Source: Candidatus Yanofskyibacteriota bacterium | Lineage (GTDB): Bacteria > Patescibacteriota > Minisyncoccia > 2-02-FULL-40-12 > GWA2-44-9 | Length of the DNA: 61,125 bases | Assembly (NCBI GenBank): GCA_016181045.1 | Contig: JACPAB010000002.1 | Location: 1 to 61,125, forward strand | Reading direction: 5' to 3' | In this document: piece after piece, positions 36,601-47,500 of the stretch | Layout of the letters: every line of letters starts with the position of its first letter | Position numbering within the stretch: the stretch's first letter is position 1 | Made by a program: the position numbers and the translations under genes | The notes under the pieces: generated by a model | The model's database searches: none | What the model saw: only the letters and a program-made list of their open reading frames with translations | Told to the model about the DNA's origin: nothing

Positions 36601-36714
36601 GGTCCGGAAGCGGGACCCATCCTCTTGCGGCATTTCCACATCGAACACATCCGCAAATATTTCGAGAAACCATACGACTTCGATTGGGAAGGTTTCCTTC
36701 CCAATCCGGTCTAG
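33652..36714 (+). CDS. Large (1020 aa) protein with metallophosphoesterase-like motifs
   Basis: ATDPHFGSR, NDDPTQGNHYDTH, NWGTGNHLE, YGDKHFFSA, TEHAFYHM spaced like calcineurin-like phosphoesterase motifs. Confidence 0.45.
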   Translation: MVTKKSKRLAPEENARVKKRLRHLWKMSEGEKGKFIDLVRRDEFLKSVGQNWDNCDHKAERMGFYKRGENLNSRFWITKFEKEHPEAQKRLDVVLADSTTSMQKILDDFKEFGIKNDDQLRKYARTKGINIKKGKTDTSIAYDRRTAELVQSGILVNGGLDKMLSTLKAEFSSTVRNITQKSLAAEIEAVIWNKKAEEAFRHVVGHDLPLERFSKYHPHIPQDMLKRKAKTLTGLSNVQHPVAFLKGLGRIGDLEGLDGSFELPKSGSANPYPVSVKSDNPWVRVINGANIGLRHKRLIEENPVRRALADATRSGDDVVFIVNPFDIEIKKAAGGLRVQRSFASGLNVNLKLLDPFYRDRLEHNHDGNRIVYEIVAERFVNMLSGLAKIANRPDGTPEFSGQVFVILGYKEEEVVANAAAWELGYKTRLKQEQIEAEIKSVKSAIASGEENIGGVDLYEELNNLVNLKARVIQSNINDEELQKYARKVMHFVVKKIEESIPNAKVIGQGTTFVNVNGNVVDFNVPSHLQVTDGLLSNYNRTHGARSVRQETARTTVICHPYSLNFRMTSREINVGNRRAEARVFVAPICVDGKFLRDALRDSVRSAHPISKVVFSSQFSPGVLRLRFSQGIVSADPIPIEALSRKSSPAKTGKHHTDAKYIWNMVATDPHFGSRNREEVWSHAAKGSLGVSDAVIQMMRDAKLCEGGKLPVHLYTVNDDPTQGNHYDTHKQPHPEQMSYQAMERLMPTLATKEEVVAFALNQFRKRGSDWLQEQIEQVKERHIEPNLDFFGSILHRVVRSGLVIRGVSEIHGVPYDRRDLGAINWGTGNHLESTIDRNLTEGVEYAKHLRALLYGEWQNQKDLIDRLVAAPLEGNQYFAWGIVNAPGGYEWAVEFRSDPTRLSTWADPLKAAVTNDALRGDYGLFMTGHKTLKVYGDKHFFSAVNTEHAFYHMCASGTSTDLYGHRGFPPNNTGVSFVGLPAEGPEAGPILLRHFHIEHIRKYFEKPYDFDWEGFLPNPV

Positions 36715-36739
36715 TCCCTTAAATTGTGGGGTATAAAAA

Positions 36740-36759
36740 ACCGAGGTTAACACCTCGGT
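36740..36759. terminator. Hairpin terminator-like
   Basis: ACCGAGGT-taac-ACCTCGGT then TTTAATTT. Confidence 0.6.
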
Positions 36760-36829
36760 CTTTAATTTGCCTTTTTTCTTTAATGTGATATATAAAATTC
36801 ACGAACTTTGAAAACCAGGAGCTGCTCAA

Positions 36830-37948
36830 GTGAAATATATTTCCAATCCGCTTTACGTTTTGGGGGTTATTATATTGCTGCAGGTTGGTTTGAACCCCGA
36901 CCCGACATTTTGGTACGGAGTTCTGTTTCTTGTCTTTATTGCCTATGTCCAGAATGTTTCCTATGGCCTTCAGAGTCGGGCCGGGACTCGCAGCAGTAAT
37001 GCTCTCCATGCGTTTACCGCAATTCTTGCGAGTTTGGTCTTCTTTATGACCTTGCGTTATCTCTATAAAGACCAGATGCCTTTGACGCTTCTTGCGACAT
37101 ATATGTTCGCTACCGTTTTTGGCAGTTTACATGGCAATATTGTCTCCCGAAGAATAGAGAAGTATATCGGTGCCCAGACGGAAGCGCCGAAGAACCAGCC
37201 CCAGCTTATGAGGTTCTGGCCTTCCATGATCGTTCTGTTGGTCGCGCTGGTTCTACAAGCCATGTTTGTGCCGTCATCGCTTAGTCCGTGGATGATCGCC
37301 GGACTTGCCATTCTGACCCTCATCGATAATTTTGCCTTTGCGGTTCTACGGCTGGCCCGCAGTAGCGATAACTATTGGTTTCATGGGTTTGCGGCACTGC
37401 TTCAGGCCGGCGCAAAGTTTTTGGGATTGGCGATCATGTTTAACTATGAAATGGATTGGGCATTGTTTCTGCCGACCACCAGCGGGGGAGTGATGGGAAG
37501 CTTGACCGGACAATATTTTGCCCGAGGCATTTCGGACCGTATTAACGCCGGGTTTGATTCTCATGTTGTGGGAGATAAAAATATCGAATGGCCGATTCTT
37601 CAAATAGCGGTCTTCTCCTTAGGGATGGTGGTGCATGGAATTATTTTCGGCCAGAATAATTTTGTTAACGTGATGCTTATTCTCGGATACGCTTTCAGTC
37701 AGAGCGTAAGCTTCGCGGTGGTCAGCCGGGCACGGCAGAGGAACCATAACACTTATCTCATGTGGGCATCGGTATTTTCCAACGGGATCTGGTATTTGAC
37801 AATGCATCAACTGGCTTTGAAAAATATTACTCCGGATAAAACAGCGCCCTATGTTGTCGGCGGTGTTGTCGGTAGTTTGGCCGGACAGAATATCGCGATG
37901 CATATTGAGAAAAAAATTCATGCGCGCATGGATGCCGCAACAGTATAA
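36830..37948 (+). CDS. Integral membrane protein with threefold internal repeat
   Basis: VFGSLHGNIVSRRIEKYIGA / VMGSLTGQYFARGISDRINAGFD / VVGSLAGQNIAMHIEKKIHARMD. Confidence 0.75.
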   Translation: MKYISNPLYVLGVIILLQVGLNPDPTFWYGVLFLVFIAYVQNVSYGLQSRAGTRSSNALHAFTAILASLVFFMTLRYLYKDQMPLTLLATYMFATVFGSLHGNIVSRRIEKYIGAQTEAPKNQPQLMRFWPSMIVLLVALVLQAMFVPSSLSPWMIAGLAILTLIDNFAFAVLRLARSSDNYWFHGFAALLQAGAKFLGLAIMFNYEMDWALFLPTTSGGVMGSLTGQYFARGISDRINAGFDSHVVGDKNIEWPILQIAVFSLGMVVHGIIFGQNNFVNVMLILGYAFSQSVSFAVVSRARQRNHNTYLMWASVFSNGIWYLTMHQLALKNITPDKTAPYVVGGVVGSLAGQNIAMHIEKKIHARMDAATV

Positions 37949-37950
37949 TC

Positions 37951-37976
37951 AAAAATCGCCGAGAGGCGATTTTTTA
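37951..37976. terminator. Rho-independent terminator
   Basis: AAAAATCGCC-gaga-GGCGATTTTTT. Confidence 0.75.
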
Positions 37977-37990
37977 ATTTTCTAATTATT

Positions 37991-38018
37991 TTATAGTTGT
38001 GCCTAGGGATAATTATAA
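37991..38018 (+). promoter_or_regulatory. 28-bp dyad element, copy A
   Basis: TTATAGTTGTGCCTAGGGATAATTATAA. Confidence 0.6.
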
Positions 38019-38023
38019 AATAA

Positions 38024-38239
38024 TTAAAAAATATCTATTTTCAGTTTCCTTGTTTTTTCTTTGGAGTGCTCGATCTGACGGAGGATCACCTCTACGTCTT
38101 CGACTTTATACATCCGGTAGTTATTCACCGGGTTGCGGTAGGCGACAAGTTTGCTTTTCGCGTCCCAGTTGCGAACCGTCAAGGGGGTGACACCGAGAAG
38201 CCGGGCGACTTCTTTTACCGTTAAAAATTTTTTGGGCAT
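38024..38239 (-). CDS. MerR/excisionase-type helix-turn-helix protein
   Basis: MPKKFLTVKEVARLLGVTPLTVRNWDAKSKLVAYRNPVNNYRMYKVEDVEVILRQIE. Confidence 0.85.
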   Translation of the reverse strand: MPKKFLTVKEVARLLGVTPLTVRNWDAKSKLVAYRNPVNNYRMYKVEDVEVILRQIEHSKEKTRKLKIDIF

Positions 38240-38528
38240 AGGTTGGAATATTTAAATATTTAAATCTTTAAACATTTAAGATGGATAAAGATGTATTTCA
38301 ACTATTTTTATAACTTATCAAAGTTAGTTAGTAACCTTTATGTGTCTTTATATATTCATTCTACTTTTATGCCCAAACAAGGTCAATGTGGATAACCCGC
38401 CGCCTCAAGGCGGCTTATATTTAAACATTAAAATATTTAAATATTGCCAGCATTTGAAAAATGCTGGGTTATCCACATTTTTTCAACACCAGGGCTTATA
38501 ATTAAAAGGTTGATCGAGTGCTGTTTTA

Positions 38529-38551
38529 CTATCCGATACCGTATCGGATAG
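38529..38551. promoter_or_regulatory. Perfect 11-bp-arm palindrome upstream of giant fibre gene
   Basis: CTATCCGATAC-c-GTATCGGATAG, ends 31 bp before the ATG at 38583. Confidence 0.65.
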
Positions 38552-38582
38552 GCAACAAATATTTAAGTATTTAAAGACCTTT

Positions 38583-41500
38583 ATGCGGCCCGAAGAAGAG
38601 AGCTTTATAGAAGACAAAACGGGACAAAACTGGATGTCGATGTTTGAAGCATCCAGCCGATGCTCCTATTCACAGGAGTATTTGAGTTTGCTTGCCAGGC
38701 GCGGGAAGATCTTTGCGCAGAAGATCGGAAGGAACTGGTACACGACAGAGGACTCACTCAATGAGTATTTGAAAAAACAAAGTTTGACCATTACCGTTCC
38801 GAGAAACGTGCTTGGACGCTTGACCTCATCCGTTCCGCTTACACCGGAGGAACCGGAAGCGGGAGATAAATCTGACACCGGCCATGAAAGCCACTCTAAG
38901 GTCTTTGAGGAGTTCGAACGGCTCAACCCGCAATTATTTCAAGCAAAAAAATCCGAAAATTTGCCCGCCGGCGAAACGATAAAATTTCCCTCCGAAAAAG
39001 TTGTTCAGTCGACAGCGCCGGCATTCCAAAAACAAGATGACGTATTAAATAAACTCGACCGTCTTTCCGATTCTTTGGGGAACTTCGCGGAAAGAATTAC
39101 TAGAAAACTTGATCAGCCCAAAGAAGAACCATTAACCCCGGAACAGGAAGAATTTTTTGAAGTTCAACTGCCGTCGTTCGGATATCGTTTTAAAATATTT
39201 GACAGGTACGCGCGTTCAATGATGCGCAGTCCTGTCAGAATGATGACGATAATGATAACGGCGGTTGTGGCGATATTTATAATCGCCGGCGGGTTCAGTT
39301 TTGGCCAGGTGGACCATGTCGTTCAGCAGATACGGGATACTTTCAAAAATGCCGATACTCTGCAGGGCCATTTTCCGGGAACTCACGCTAATGAAGTTTT
39401 AGTGCTCGACAAAGCCGGAAACGTTTCAATATTCGGCCACATTGAGACCCAAGGCCAGCTTCGTTCTTTTGCATCTGACGGTGTGGCGCCGCTCGTCGTT
39501 GACTCAATGACATTGGTTGATAATTTGAATGCCAACTATTTGGACGGGTTGGCATCAAAGGACTTCACCCTCGCATTTGTCACCAAAAACGGCAATATTA
39601 CGCATGAGGACGTTTTTCTTGAAGGGAATGTCGAAGTAGGCAAGACACTAACTGTTAAAGGAGCTGCGAAACTTCTTGACTCACTCCAGGTCTATGGAAC
39701 TCTTGGCGTATTTTCTGATGCGGTATTTGGCAGGAATGTCACACTTACCAACGGCGATCTTTCAATAAAAAAGGGGACAATCAAAATTTTTAACACGGCC
39801 CTGATCAAAAATTTAAACGCCGAATTCTTGGACGGCCTCCGTAAAAACGATATTAATCTTGATTTTGTGACATCTAACGGCGCTTCTACCGCCAACGGCA
39901 TAACTATTGGCGCTCTGGAAGTGAATGGCCAGAGTGATTTTCGGGGGATGGGATTTTTTCATGAAGGCGTATGGGGTTCGGATGGCGCATTCGGGACTTT
40001 GGGGGTGTCAGGCGATGCAATCATAGGCAGTCAAGACAAACCGGAAAAATCAAGTTTTCAGGTCTATTCTAAAAAATTTCAGATTAACCAGGATGGGAAC
40101 GTAGGTATTAGCGGCAAAACCACTACTGCTGATCTGGTGGTCAGTAAAATGCTTTCTGACTTAATTTCTTCCGGTTCTTTCGATTTGGGTTCTTCAACAA
40201 ATCGCTGGGTGGATGTCTTTGCCCAGAATCTTAATTTAAGCGGGACATTCACCGCTTCGGGCAGTGTTAATTTCGCCGGCACATCATCCAATTCGTTTAC
40301 TATAAATACCGACAACGCCACGGCCGACACCGAGAACTCATATTTATCTTTTGAACGCGGGACGACAACGCCGAACGCGACCTTAAAATGGAATTCAACA
40401 AACAATCGTTTTGAATTCAACGAACCGCTTTTTGTGGCAAGTTCAAGCGCGGAGACGATTTTTTCCGTTTCCGGCGGTCCGGCATCAGTTTCCAATACCC
40501 TCTACGTTCAGAATGGCGGCAACGTCGGCATCGGGACGACTTCCCCCGGAGCTAAGCTGGATGTTGTTGGTCGTGGGCTGTTTGTCAATTCCGAAACCCA
40601 AGGCACCGCCTCCGCTTCATACCTCCTAACCGGCAACACTCTCCAAGTCGGGGGATTTGCTTCGGCGGCTTATTCAAGATTCGGGACTTTAACCCTTACA
40701 ACCAATCCTGCCGGCAACTGGATTACCACAACCAACGATGTCCTTGTCTCGGGAGATCTCTACGGTGTCGGCTCATTAGCTTTTGCCGGACCGGCATCAA
40801 TATCCAACACCTTATTTGTAGGCACAGGAGGCAAGACCGGCAACGTCGGCATCGGGACCACCGCTCCGCTTTCGAAGTTGGAAGTTAGTGGTGGGAGGTT
40901 GGAAGTTGGCGGAACGGCCAGCGCAAGCTATCTCCTCACCGGCAACACTCTCCAAGTCGGGGGATTTGCTTCGGCGGCTTATTCAAGATTCGGAACCTTA
41001 ACCACCGGGCATTCAAATTACATCTCCGCATCCAACGACCTTCTCATCTCCGGCGATCTTGAAGTAAAGGGCACCGCTTCGTTTGCCGGCGGAGCATCCA
41101 TATCCGGCAACTTCAATCTGGCCGGAGATCAGACAATCTCCGGCAACCTGACCGTAAACGGCACCGGCTCATCGTCGTTTGCGGGCTCACTTAATGTGTC
41201 CAAAGGAATACATGGCTTAGCCGATATCACCGCCACCGGAAGATTCATCGGCTACTCAACCGCTTCCAACTCCTTTGCCGGTTCGCTGGACATTACTAAA
41301 GGACTTCGGGTAACCGGCAACATCACCAACGACGCCCTATCTGCAAGCCGTTTGGTCTTCTCCAACGGCTCCAAGGTTCTTTCTTCGGTCTCAACTCTTA
41401 CTGGCTGGATAGCAGGTACAAGTAACCAAATCACGGTTACAGACGACTTGGACGGTTCTGTTACTCTCTCATTGCCTCAAAACATTCATACCGGAGCCAG

Positions 41501-44500
41501 TCCGACATTCGCCGGGCTTACCTTGACTGGCAATCTAACCGGAATCAATGCCGAGTTCCAAGGCACCGCTTCGGCTTCATACCTGCTCACAGGCAACACG
41601 CTCCAGGTGGGCGGCTATGCTTCGGCGGCGTATTCGAGGTTCGGGACTGATGAAACTGGCTACTCTAACTTTATCACCACAACAAATGACCTTCTTATTT
41701 CCGGCGATTTAGAAGTCAATGCTTCGGCCAATTTTGACGGCAATCTCCGAGTGGGCAACGGCTCCACTCCCGCCTTATTCGTCCAATCAGGAAATGGCAA
41801 CGTCGGCATCGGGACAACGGGACCACTTACGACTTTACACGTTAAGGGTAGTGTTGCTGATGATAAAATTCGTGCTCAGGGTTTGGTGGTTGGTGATCAC
41901 TCATTTATTGGTTCCTATAATTCGGCTGGAACAGTTACTGGTTACTTTGGGGCAACAAGGAATTCGGCTGATGGAGCGGGTCGTCCAGCAGATTCAGTAG
42001 TATTACTTACAGGTACAAATTCTCCCCTAGTTTTCAGCACAAATGAAAATGAGAGAATGAGAATTACAGGCGCCGGCAACGTCGGCATCGGGACGGCCAC
42101 TCCGACTTCTCTCTTAACCGTCCAAGGTCGTGGAGAGTTCCAAGGCACCGCCTCGGCTTCTTACCTTCTGACCGGCAATACCTTGCAGGTCGGAGGTTTT
42201 GCTTCGGCGGCGTATTCGAGGTTTGGGACTTCAACCCTGACCACTAACCCCGCCGGCAACTGGATTACCACAACCAACGACGTCTTGGTTTCGGGAGATC
42301 TCTACGGTGTCGGCTCATTAGCTTTTGCCGGTCCGGCATCAATATCCAACACCCTATTCGTGGGCACAGGCGGCAAGACCGGCAACGTCGGCATCGGGAC
42401 AACGGGACCGATTAATAAACTTGAAGTTGAGGGTGGCGATATTTCTTTTGGAAGCAGCACCACTAATCTACGAAAAATCATTTTCGGTTCTAATAATGGC
42501 AACGATTATTTAGGTTTTAGGGATGTTTCTTCTGGCACTAATGCGTTGGAGTTCGCGCAAGATGGCTCAATAAAGTTCGTGATAGATGGAGTAACCGGCA
42601 ACGTCGGCATCGGGAATACTGTTCCGGATACGAAACTTGATATTACCGGCACAGCTTCGGCCTCGCTTTACTATTCTGGCGATGGAGTCGTTGGTGCGCC
42701 CGGCTATTCTTTTTCTAATGATCCAAATACAGGAATTTACAGAGGCGGAACGGATATTTTAAGTTTTGCCACCGGTGGAAGCGAGCGAGTTCGCATTAAC
42801 GCTAATGGAAATGTCGGTATCAATTATGGAGGAAATCTTGATACCTTTTTTGAAGTAGGGGGGACTGCCTCTATTTCCGGCAATCTTCTTTTGGGTGGGA
42901 TCCAGCAGACAAGCGGCACTTCCTCGTCGTCATTCGCCGGGCTTCTCCAGTTGAACGCTACACCAACCGGAACCGGCATTAGCCAAGGCAGTTTATACCT
43001 TAACCCCAAATCAGCCGGAACCAACAATGTCATCATCGGGGTCGCTGTCAACTCAACCGAAAAACTCCGCATTGACGCCGAAGGTGATGTCCAGACCGTC
43101 GGTTTGTTCAATTCCACCAACACTTCCGGCACCAACCAGCTCTCCGGCAATCTCCAGGTTGACGGCAATACCACTTTGGGGAACGCTACCAGCGACACAA
43201 TCACCGCCACCGGCCGGTTTAGTTCGCATTTAATTCCTTCGGCTGACTTGACCTATAACCTCGGCGACCCGAGCTTGAGATGGGATTCTTTTTATGTTGC
43301 TTCGCTCTCCGTTACCAATCTATTTGCGGGAGGCACAGCTTCTTCATCATTCGTTATTAATAAGGATAATACTACAAATGACGCCGAGGATTCTTTTCTT
43401 GAATTTGAAAGAGGCACTGCCACGCCGAATGCAAAACTTCAATGGGATTCGGCTAACGACCAATTCGTGTTCAATTACCCGATAAGCACTGCCGGTTCAG
43501 TATTCGGCATAGGAACAGCTTCTTCATCATTTGCCGGACCGGTCTGGTTTACCGGTACGCCGACAGGGACGAATCTCCAAAGCGGCTCGGTTTATATAAA
43601 CCCGGGTTCAGCCGCGACTAATTATACTTTGTTCGGCATCGGCGTAGCCGGTGTTGAACGATTCAGAGTTGACGCTGAAGGCGACACGACGATTGCCGGC
43701 GATTTGGGAGTGGAAAACCAGATTTACGACATTACTGAAGATACTCTCCGAATCAACGACGACCTGCAAATAAACGGCAACGACATTAAGGATTCGGGGA
43801 CTACTGTTCGTATCACTCTCGGTGCGACTACCACTTTAACCGCAACTGTTACCGACTTAACCGGCGATTTGGAGGTCTCCGGTTTAGACATCAGGGATTC
43901 CGGCGGAACGAACAGGATTACTTTCACCACTCTTGGAGCTACCGGACTCACTTCCGTAACTGGCGCTTTGGACACGACTACATATCTTAAATCTGGCGAC
44001 GAGTTGATTGTCACCAACGCCGGCCAGTTTGCTGGCACGGCCACAGTTGCTTACTCGCGTTTTGGCACCACCGCCACCACCCACGCCCTCTCCGCCACTA
44101 ACGACCTTCTCATCAACGGCAAACTCGAAGTTGACGGCACGGCCTACTTTGACGGCACGGTCAACTTCCCAAGCATCGCCTCGGCCTCACTTTTCCATGC
44201 TCAAGATGGCACGGCCGCTTCTCCCAGCTATACCTTTGCCATTGACAAAGATACAGGCATGTTCAGGCCGGTTGTCAATCAATTAGCATTCTCTACTTTA
44301 GGAACTGAAAGGTTGAGAATTGATAACCTTGGCAACGTCGGCATCGGGACGACGGGGCCGACTTCTTTGCTAACCGTCCAAGGCCGGGGAGAGTTCCAGG
44401 GCACGGCCTCTGCTTCCTACCTCTTAACCGGAAATACCTTGCAGGTCGGAGGATTCGCTTCGGCGGCTTACTCGAGGTTTGGGACTTCAACTCTTACCAC

Positions 44501-47500
44501 CAACCCCGCCGGCAACTGGATAACGGGAAGCAACGATCTTCTTATCTCCGGTGACTTGTATGGGGTGGGTTCAATCGCATTTGCCGGTCCGGCTTCAATA
44601 TCCAACACCTTATTCGTAGGTACTGGCGGCAAGACCGGCAACGTCGGGATTGGGACGACGGGGCCGGCCAGCGCGCTTCATATCGGAGGAACAGGAGCAT
44701 TGTCATTTGGAACAAGTCCTGCCCAATCCGGCAATATCCGTGTCCCGAACAATACGACCATTATCGCGGCAAGAAGAGCCAATGATCTTTCGGATTTCGT
44801 AGTTTTGGTCTCGGATATTCAAAATAACATTACCATTAGTGCGGTCGGTGATGTCACTATCTCGCCAGGAACCGGCGCTATATGGGATTTTAAGACCGGA
44901 GCAGGGAACCCGCTCCAGCCACGAGGTGATAATGATACCGACTTTGGGGGGACTGCGACGCGTGTTAGGACCGGATATTTTGGCACCTCAATCGTCGACC
45001 CGCTCTTGATCGGTGGCTCCGCGGTCGGTTCTTCTCTTGAATTAAAGTCCACCTCCGGAGTCGGCACTACGGATTTTATCAAGTTCACCGTTGGCAATAA
45101 TGGTGGGACCGAAGCGATGCGGATTATTGACTCCGGCAACGTCGGCATCGGGACGACGGGGCCCACTAGCAGGTTGAATGTGGAAGGTGGGAGGTTGGAA
45201 GTTGGCGGCACTGCAAGCGCTTCATATTTTCTCACCGGCAACACTCTCCAGGTCGGGGGATTTGCTTCGGCGGCGTATTCAAGGTTCGGGACATCAACCA
45301 CCGGCCATTCAAACTACATCTCGGCAAGTAATGATTTACTGATAAGCGGCGATCTTGAAACCCGGGGTACCGCTTCATTCGGAGGAGTGGCAAGTGTATC
45401 AGGCAACTTCTTCACATATGGCACCAATACCTTCTCTGGCGCCGGCTCTTCTTCTTTTGCCGGCTCCCTTTCCGTCGCCAAGGGGTTCCTTGCCGGAGCC
45501 AACAATGCTTTGGTGGTCAATGGAGCGGCCACAGCCAACACCTTGAACATTGTCGGCGCTAACGTGGGCATCGGAACAACGGGGCCGGGAGCGAAGTTGC
45601 ACGTTTCTGATACGAGTCAGAATGCGGATTTGAAGTTGGAATCAACATATAGCGCTGCTACTGATGGTAGGGCACGATTAGTCATGACAGCGGTTGATAG
45701 GCAATGGATTGTACAACTTGATGGCACTGGTGACCTTTGGAAAATCAGAGATGATAGCGCGGGAGAAGACAGGTTAGTTATTAATTACGGCGGCAACGTC
45801 GGCATCGGGACGACGGGGCCGGGGTCGGCTTTGCATGTGATTAGTAATGTTGACAGTGAGGGAATTACTCTTGAGCGGACATCTGCAACAACGGGGAAAT
45901 ATTCATTTGGTCTAGATACAGCCGGTAATTTAAAGGTTAGTGAGACAGGCGTGTCGGCACGATTGACGGTGTTAAAAACTTCCGGCAACGTCGGCATCGG
46001 GACGACGGGGCCAGTTGGAAAATTGGAGATTCGAGGGACTACGGCAGATTCTCCAAATTTTGCTTTGAACTTATCTGACGTTGATGTCGCCCATGTAATT
46101 ACCGGATGGGCTCCCGCAGCGACCTATGGTTTCTTGAATATTCTTAACAGTACTGCGGGTGGACTTCAGGTCTTTGGAGCCAGCGATGCCGCTGGCGTTA
46201 GAGGTTTGGAACTGAATGGATTTATAGGAGTCACCGATCCCACAGACACAGTTCCAGCAATCTGGATAAACGGAGGCAAGTCTGACGGAACCAACCAAGC
46301 TGCGTTAGGTGCGGCAGAAACCGTGCTGCAGATTGCCAATGGCGGTACGGCGGCTGTCACGCTTTTAGGCAGCGGCAACGTCGGTATCGGGACGACGGGG
46401 CCGGGAAGCAAGCTTGATGTTTTAGGTGGGTGGGCAAATATCAGAGCTGGAACTTCGGGCATAACGCAACAAGCCAATGGAGAACTTCTTTTATCAAGCA
46501 CCGGCCCAAAACTGTGGATAGAGGATACGGATGCAACTTCTGGCCAGCGAGTTATGAAAATACACACTTCATCAGGATTAACGAAGTTTGAATCGATGTC
46601 GGATGATGGCGTAACCAATACCGTAGGAAACATATTAGTATTGGAACATTCAACCGGCAACGTCGGCATCGGGAATACGTCTCCTGACAGCAAACTTGAT
46701 GTAACCGGCACAGCTTCGGCTTCGCTCTACTATTCTGGCGATGGAACTGTTGGCGCGCCCGGCTATTCTTTTTCTCAAGATCCAAATACCGGAATTTATA
46801 GAGGCGGAACGGATATTTTAAGTTTTGCTACCGGCGGAAGCGAGCGAGTTCGTATTAATGCCAGTGGAAATGTCGGTCTTAACTACGGAGGAAATCTCGA
46901 TACTTTTTTTGAAGTAGGGGGGACCGCCTCAATCTCCGGCAATCTCTTGCTGGGAGGCATACAGCAGACAAGCGGCACCTCTTCGTCATCTTTTGCCGGC
47001 CTTTTGCAGTTGAATGCCACACCGGCCGGCACCGGTATCAGCCAGGGCAGTTTATACATCAATCCCAAGTCGGCCGGAACAAACAATGTTATTGTCGGCA
47101 TCGCCGTAAACTCCACCGAGAAGCTCCGCATTGACGCTGAAGGCGATGTCCAGACAGTTGGTCTTTTCAATTCCACCAATACTTCCGGCACCAACCAGTT
47201 ATCTGGCAACTTGCAGGTTGACGGCAATACCACTCTGGGTAATGCAACGTCGGATACTATCGCAACAACCGGCAGATTCAATTCCGACATCCTGCCATCA
47301 GCTGATTTAACATATAACCTTGGTTCTTCGGTTCTGCGCTGGGATAATGTCTATTTCGGCTCCGCCTCAATCACCAATCTTTTTGCCGGCGGCACGGCTT
47401 CCAGTTCTTTTATCATCAATTCCGACAATACTACCGCTGATGCCGAAGATTCGCAATTAGAATTTGAAAGAGGAACTACTATACCCAACGCGATATTGAA

